From the NCBI RefSeq assembly GCF_030704535.1, contig NC_081818.1, positions 25,087,001 through 25,151,000 of the forward strand: DNA of 64,000 nucleotides, in the 5' to 3' direction. Below the pieces are notes generated by a model. That model was not told the DNA's origin, searched no databases, and saw only the letters and a list, made by a program, of their open reading frames with translations. The position numbers and the translations under genes are program-made. Numbering within the stretch: the stretch's first letter is position 1; every line of letters starts with the position of its first letter. This document shows, one piece after another, positions 59,130 to 64,000 of this stretch. This DNA is from Vitis vinifera (taxonomy: Eukaryota; Streptophyta; Magnoliopsida; Vitales; Vitaceae).

Positions 59130-62100
59130 TCACAGCTTTGGGTCTGCATTCCGGTTACCAGACATCAAGCTGCCACTGCTACTCCCACCCACCCGGTTGG
59201 GTTCTCCCACTCTAGCTGCCAAAGCCAGAACTTCAGGTGACATTTCCCAGCTTCCACTTTTCCTTCCCCAACTGGAACGCCTGGGATGTACTCCACCACC
59301 TAGCTCCCCCATGTCCTCTATTGTAGTCCTTACATCCGGGGATATTTCACCTAAACCACCATTATCCTTAATGTTCAGGCTGTCGTTGTTGTAAATTTGC
59401 CCTTCACAATGATCTGGCCCAGCCCCCACATCTCCCCATGCTGCTGCTTTTCTGCCCATTTCAATGTCTTCCACAGCTTTCCCCATGTTTGGGCTGATAA
59501 AACCCCCACCCACTGATCTACCTGGTAATCCAGGTTCCTTTGGTACCTTTGCCCGGAAATTGTTTTTAGATGGGGAAATGCTGGTGCAAAATATCTCCTT
59601 GAAGTTCTGCACCACTCCTTTGTTGTAGGGGTTGGCTCGTCGATCATATCGGTATCTGAAATTCTCATAGGTAGTCTGCAAAAGAATGGAATAGAGAAGG
59701 AAAATTCTGCTGTTAGGCACAATATTTTGACCTAAAATTTCGGCTACAGAATCATAGCATTAGGAAGATGAGCCCGTTACCTGATTTGTACTGATCAGAT
59801 ATAAATGGAATGCAGTTAGGCCACCGACAAACCACACTGATATGAAGGTGTAAACTATTAGCACAATGGAGGCAGGGGTCTTGATCATTGCTTTCCAAAT
59901 CGTTGTCTCCTCTGAATCCATGATCCTCTTAATATAGACCCAGCAGAACCCAAACACATATATACAAAGAAGAGTCGTCGAGAAGACAAACATGAAGAAA
60001 AATCGATAATTACGCTGCACCCAGAATTGTGAAAGTGTTCAGATTCATGCATTGCCCACAAATTCAAGCACATGCATCATTCCTATCATGTTGGTGAAGA
60101 TGACAACTGGAAAAATCGTCAAATCAACAGTAATAAATCTTCCACACTAAGTATTTTAGGTAATGTCAACTATAAGAAACTTAATAGCCAGAAATTCTGC
60201 ATCTGTTAGTGACACTTGGATTTTTCATGAAGTCAAAACATGCTTCTTTTCAGTACAGACTAGCAACCATGTCCAGATGGGTTCAAGCACATAGGAGCTA
60301 GAGGTAATTCAAGAATTAGACTAACTTGAAATAAAGCATTTTTTTTTTTTTTCCTGCTCCAAAGTCTCCTTGATACAATTTAGAGCACTCTATTTTATGC
60401 ATACCATCAAGCACAGCAGCTTGAGCCCATTTCATCAACTTTCTCCTTTTTGATGGGGTCAATTATCACTCTTCAGTTAATTATCATCCTCAGTATGAAG
60501 AGGAATTTCTTAATGCACACCATCATGAAAACAATAAATGCACAGATATAACCATCAAATCCGCATCCATGGTATAATGAGTCACTACCCACCCCATGAA
60601 TGGTGTTGAGTTTTGTAAATGTTACTTCTTTGGATATAGGCTATACATCCAATATGTCATAAGGTCTAAAATAATTTATCTCTTACCAGTCCAATACACT
60701 GCCCAACCCAAGGGCAGTGGTGATCAAATCGTTCGACGCAGTTATTACATATGGAACAGTGTGAGCAGCGAGGAGGTCTATAAAGCATGCAGGTATCACA
60801 ATACTTGATCTTGACAGTGACCCCATTGACCTCTACTTCTTTAATGCGAGGCAGACGTAACTGTGGTGTTTGGCCACCAACACCTTCTGCACTTCCATCA
60901 TAACCTTCAGGCTCTGGAGGGTGGGCATTGCGAGGAATTATACCAGGATCTCTTCCAGAGGTTAGCAGTAGAAGAACTAAAACCTGAGAAATTGAACATC
61001 TCTATCAGCTGAGACTTGATATCATATTATATTTTATTAATATTTCTCTAAGAGGTCCACATACAAAACTCATAAACATGGATGGGGAAGGTTATTCATG
61101 CTCAACTTAGAGACAAATTTGCCTGTGCTACTGTTGAGGGATAATGGCAACTGGGAAGTATTTTGGCACACTACTCTTTTATAGTAAGCAGCCCTCTCCC
61201 TTGGCAATCTACCATCCAAGAAACAGACAAATCACAATGCATCCTAGTTGTTAATCTGGGCATTTCATGTCCATATTGCTATGCCAGATATACAGTTGAC
61301 AATTTTTTAAGTATTTGATCATTGTATAAAATGGCCAAATCAACATCACAGATGCATGGATTGACTATAATTTTGACATCGGGATCAATGTATATGAGGA
61401 CTGCCATGCTCCAAAAAGGTGGGCAAACAAATACATCCCAGTTGTCCTCCAACATTATCATACGGAGTAATTTGCGGTTTCTGTTTCCATCAAGTAAATG
61501 TCAGCTTCTTCCATATACTTAATGCATGGCTACATCTGGATATCAGAAAGCAATTGCTGGTCATGTCAATTGCCTTCTCAATTAGTTATCAACCAAATGT
61601 GCACCTATACAGACACGATTTGTCACACCCCAAATTGAGTAAAAACACTTGGCCAAATAAAAATGGAGAATGAACATTTTGAAGAAGAAAGGTCATTGAC
61701 ATTGCTTAAAAGTATAAAAATAAAAAAGGGCACCAGGTGAGTATATCCAACTTCCTGGAGTCCAGGTTGTCCATGGTCATTGTTAGAATCTTCCTTAGAG
61801 CAGCTCACTTTCCTGGATGGGATTCACCAGGAAAAAAAAAAAAATCACCAACTCAAACCCTCATCAAGCACACATGCACAAGCTAACTAATATTATATAC
61901 AACAAACTACACGATCATGATCTCCAATCAATGTCAACCAAATGAAACCCATGTTTGTAAAGCGATGTCAATATGCTCTCAAGAGAGTGGACAACCCTGT
62001 CCTACAGTTAAAGGAACTAAGGTCTAGAATTCCTAAAAAAAAAGGGTAAATTGAACAAACCACACCAAAATTGAATGTACTTAGGTAGTGAACCCACAAG

Positions 62101-62880
62101 AACTAAATGTTGCCAATTTTTATAAAGTGAATAAATAATAACGTTTCAAATTCATTCCACGACCACCACTACAATATCTCTCTTCCCCTCCAAGCAATCT
62201 AGTCACTACAGAAATTCTCTTAAATGGCTCACACCCATGAGTGCAGCCATTGATTTTCCTTGAATATGCCCACCTTATCAGTTGAATTCCTCTCATCTTG
62301 GCACAAGGATATCCAACACCTTGGCCTCTGAAATTCTAATAACATCCATATGTACTTTTGTAATAGACTTAGTTACTTCACAAAAGAACTTTACAGCATT
62401 AATAACTGATAGTACTTAATGTGTCCCCACCAGAGATCTTACATCAGGTCCAGATATAGCACATCTGAAGTGGAGCTGCAGTGTCCTTTAACATGGGTTA
62501 AAACACTTTTGACAACTTCTAGTCTCAGTTAGTTGTTCATACCCAATAAGAAAGCCATGCACAAGATATGCTTTCATTAGTAAAACTAAATAATAAGCCA
62601 TTGTGGAAGCTACCTTCACCAGTCAAAATTGGAACAAAAAAATGTAAGAGAAAAAAATAAAATCTCTAACAGCTAAAGATAGGAAAGGAGAACTCACATA
62701 AAAAGTGAATACAACAGCAACAACCATTATTGATATTCCCAAGTGATGAGGATAATCATCCATCAGTTTTCTGGCAACAAAGACACAGAAAACCGTAACA
62801 GGAGCAACAATAAGGAATATGGTCAGCCCCAGAGATCTAACATCGGGTCCAAATATAAGCCTCCCCTGAAGAAAAAATAT
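59130..62880 (-). CDS. DHHC-type protein S-acyltransferase (5' exon outside the window)
   Basis: Four exons are visible: 62880-62698, 60983-60687, 60014-59781 and 59675-59130, all phase 0, encoding 419 residues to the stop. The enzyme transfers palmitate to protein cysteines at endomembranes or plasma membrane. The first visible exon ([20 protein letters not shown]) carries TM1-TM2. The second has the Cys-rich domain [20 protein letters not shown] and the catalytic DHHC in [15 protein letters not shown]. The third holds TM3-TM4 ([33 protein letters not shown]). The fourth begins with the TTxE motif ([20 protein letters not shown]) and ends in a long Gly/Ser-rich tail. Family members start with about 20-30 residues ending in YQxWKGSN; that exon was not found up to 64000. 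Relatives: Arabidopsis At5g41060 and At3g26935. Confidence 0.93.
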
Positions 62881-64000
62881 CTGCAGACAAGTAATGAAAC
62901 AGATGGTGACGTCCCGAGCATGGAAATAAAAAACACTCATTATCATTTCCACATAATGAATTCAAACCTTAAATGTCTAAGATACTTTAATGCCAGACAA
63001 AAGTAAACTAAAAGTGACTCCCCACATACCTTTTCACTTGAAAAGCATGCTGAGTATTCAAAATCCGTGCTTTCAAGTCTTACGCTATTTATTTGTTTTA
63101 ATTGAATCAGAGTTGTTCATAATTAACAAAAATAATTATGCTCTCTTTGGTCATTAAGACTACAAACACAGCTACATTCTAGAAACCGTAATGTGGGAAA
63201 ACTTGGAAAATAGAATAACCAAAATATTTTTGTAGTTGAGGTTGATGGGCAAAGCTAGTAAGATCACAAGATGAAATTAATAAATTCAATAAAATTATGG
63301 GTCTAGCAGCTCTACCTTCATATGAAATAAAGGAAGGAAATAATTGAGATGTTTTGACGTTTTGCCCATGTGTAACATCCCCACCACCCTCCAAACAGGT
63401 AAAACAAACCCCAAAAACACATGCACAAAGAAAAGGACGCCAAATAAAAGGGGCAGCTATGAGGAGAAGATTTAGTGTACTAGAAGACCCTAACAAGGAT
63501 GAGATGGTCAACTGCGACACAAGTATACCTCACAGAGAAATACTAAATCACAAACACTTGTTCCGGAAGAATATTTCAAAAAACCCAACAAGGCACATGT
63601 TGCCAGTCCACCAAACCCAAACAACTATAATGTGGCATTAAGATTGTGAACATCAGAACACTACATGAGTATTTACAAAATGCTGCCCATCTGGCTCAAG
63701 TGGTAAAGGGTTGGTTGAGAGCTTGTTAGAGGTTCCAGGTTCAAGTCCTGAATGCACCCCTAGCTTTAATATAGCATATTTCCAAGCAAATCAACCGATA
63801 CACTCTTGTTGCATTTACAAATTCAGGATTTTTCCTCATTGCCCAAACACTCAGGGTTCCATGCTGATTGCAAACTTACTTTCATAAATGATAGAAAAAG
63901 TTTGATTTGCTAACTAAAAATGTTAAACATATTGTTCGGAAAATAAAATAGAAATCATTTTAAACCATTTACACTGACATGCCGGAGTTTGACCTGAACG
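62881..64000. other. 5' intron of the DHHC gene
   Basis: The visible first acceptor (CTGCAG, 62881) implies an intron reaching at least to the window edge, unless a very short 5' exon was missed. No exon encoding the expected YQxWKGSN peptide is seen on the minus strand. A SINE lies at 63680-63812. Confidence 0.55.
63680..63812 (+). mobile_element. tRNA-derived SINE
   Basis: The left part has RNA polymerase III boxes: A box TGGCTCAAGTGG (63692-63703) and B box GGTTCAAGTCC (63738-63748), at tRNA-like spacing. It does not fold as a tRNA (no matching acceptor stem). The 133-bp unit is bounded by 9-bp direct repeats ATTTACAAA (63671-63679 and 63813-63821), and its 3' end is TTGTTG-like, as in TS/Au-type plant SINEs. 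It sits in the 5' intron of the DHHC gene, in opposite orientation. Confidence 0.68.

Noticed and set aside
1-64000. CRISPR arrays, operons or phage genes
   Set aside because: No direct-repeat/spacer arrays of CRISPR type; intron-containing genes and plant families show eukaryotic nuclear DNA.

Overview
The window is plant nuclear DNA. Genes have multiple exons with GT-AG introns, spacers are AT-rich, and MITEs, LTR pieces, a LINE tail and a plastid DNA insert are scattered through them. The gene families (NAC, DRB, DHHC S-acyltransferase, SKL1, GDPD, EAR-type C2H2 finger) are eudicot types. The LINE tail peptide and the MITE termini look like those I know from grapevine, so a Vitis genome is my best guess (inference). 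I built the exon models by hand from splice signals; every model keeps one open frame across all of its junctions.

Layout, left to right, all on the minus strand unless stated: a single-finger C2H2 repressor (422-832); an Atos/FAM214-like protein (3032-7143); the inactive shikimate-kinase homologue SKL1 (9777-12494); a BAR-domain, Pro/Ser-rich protein (15589-23944) whose introns hold a LINE tail, a MITE and a plastid psbB fragment; an unnamed protein with an MGC N-terminus (28870-30238); a NAC transcription factor (33309-34262); a repeat-rich spacer with an inverted-repeat array (about 36180-37050) and a 2.2-kb LTR-like element (37625-39850); a glycerophosphodiester phosphodiesterase with a phosphate-starvation-type promoter (41675-43926); a small non-autonomous LTR element (48627-49890); TIM8 on the plus strand (50712-52371); a two-dsRBD protein of the DRB2/3/5 group (55079-56735); and a DHHC S-acyltransferase whose first exon lies beyond the right edge (59130 to past 64000).

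The order DHHC - DRB - GDPD - NAC - BAR/HRGP - SKL1 - Atos matches, from memory, two Arabidopsis blocks that each keep part of the set (around At5g41060-At5g41110 and At3g26890-At3g26935). The genes do not form one pathway. They are an old, conserved neighbourhood of housekeeping and regulatory genes. I see no new enzymatic system. The most useful signals are the paired P1BS promoter of the GDPD gene, the unnamed MGC protein, the long inverted-repeat array, the plastid insert and the TIM8 insertion into the conserved block.
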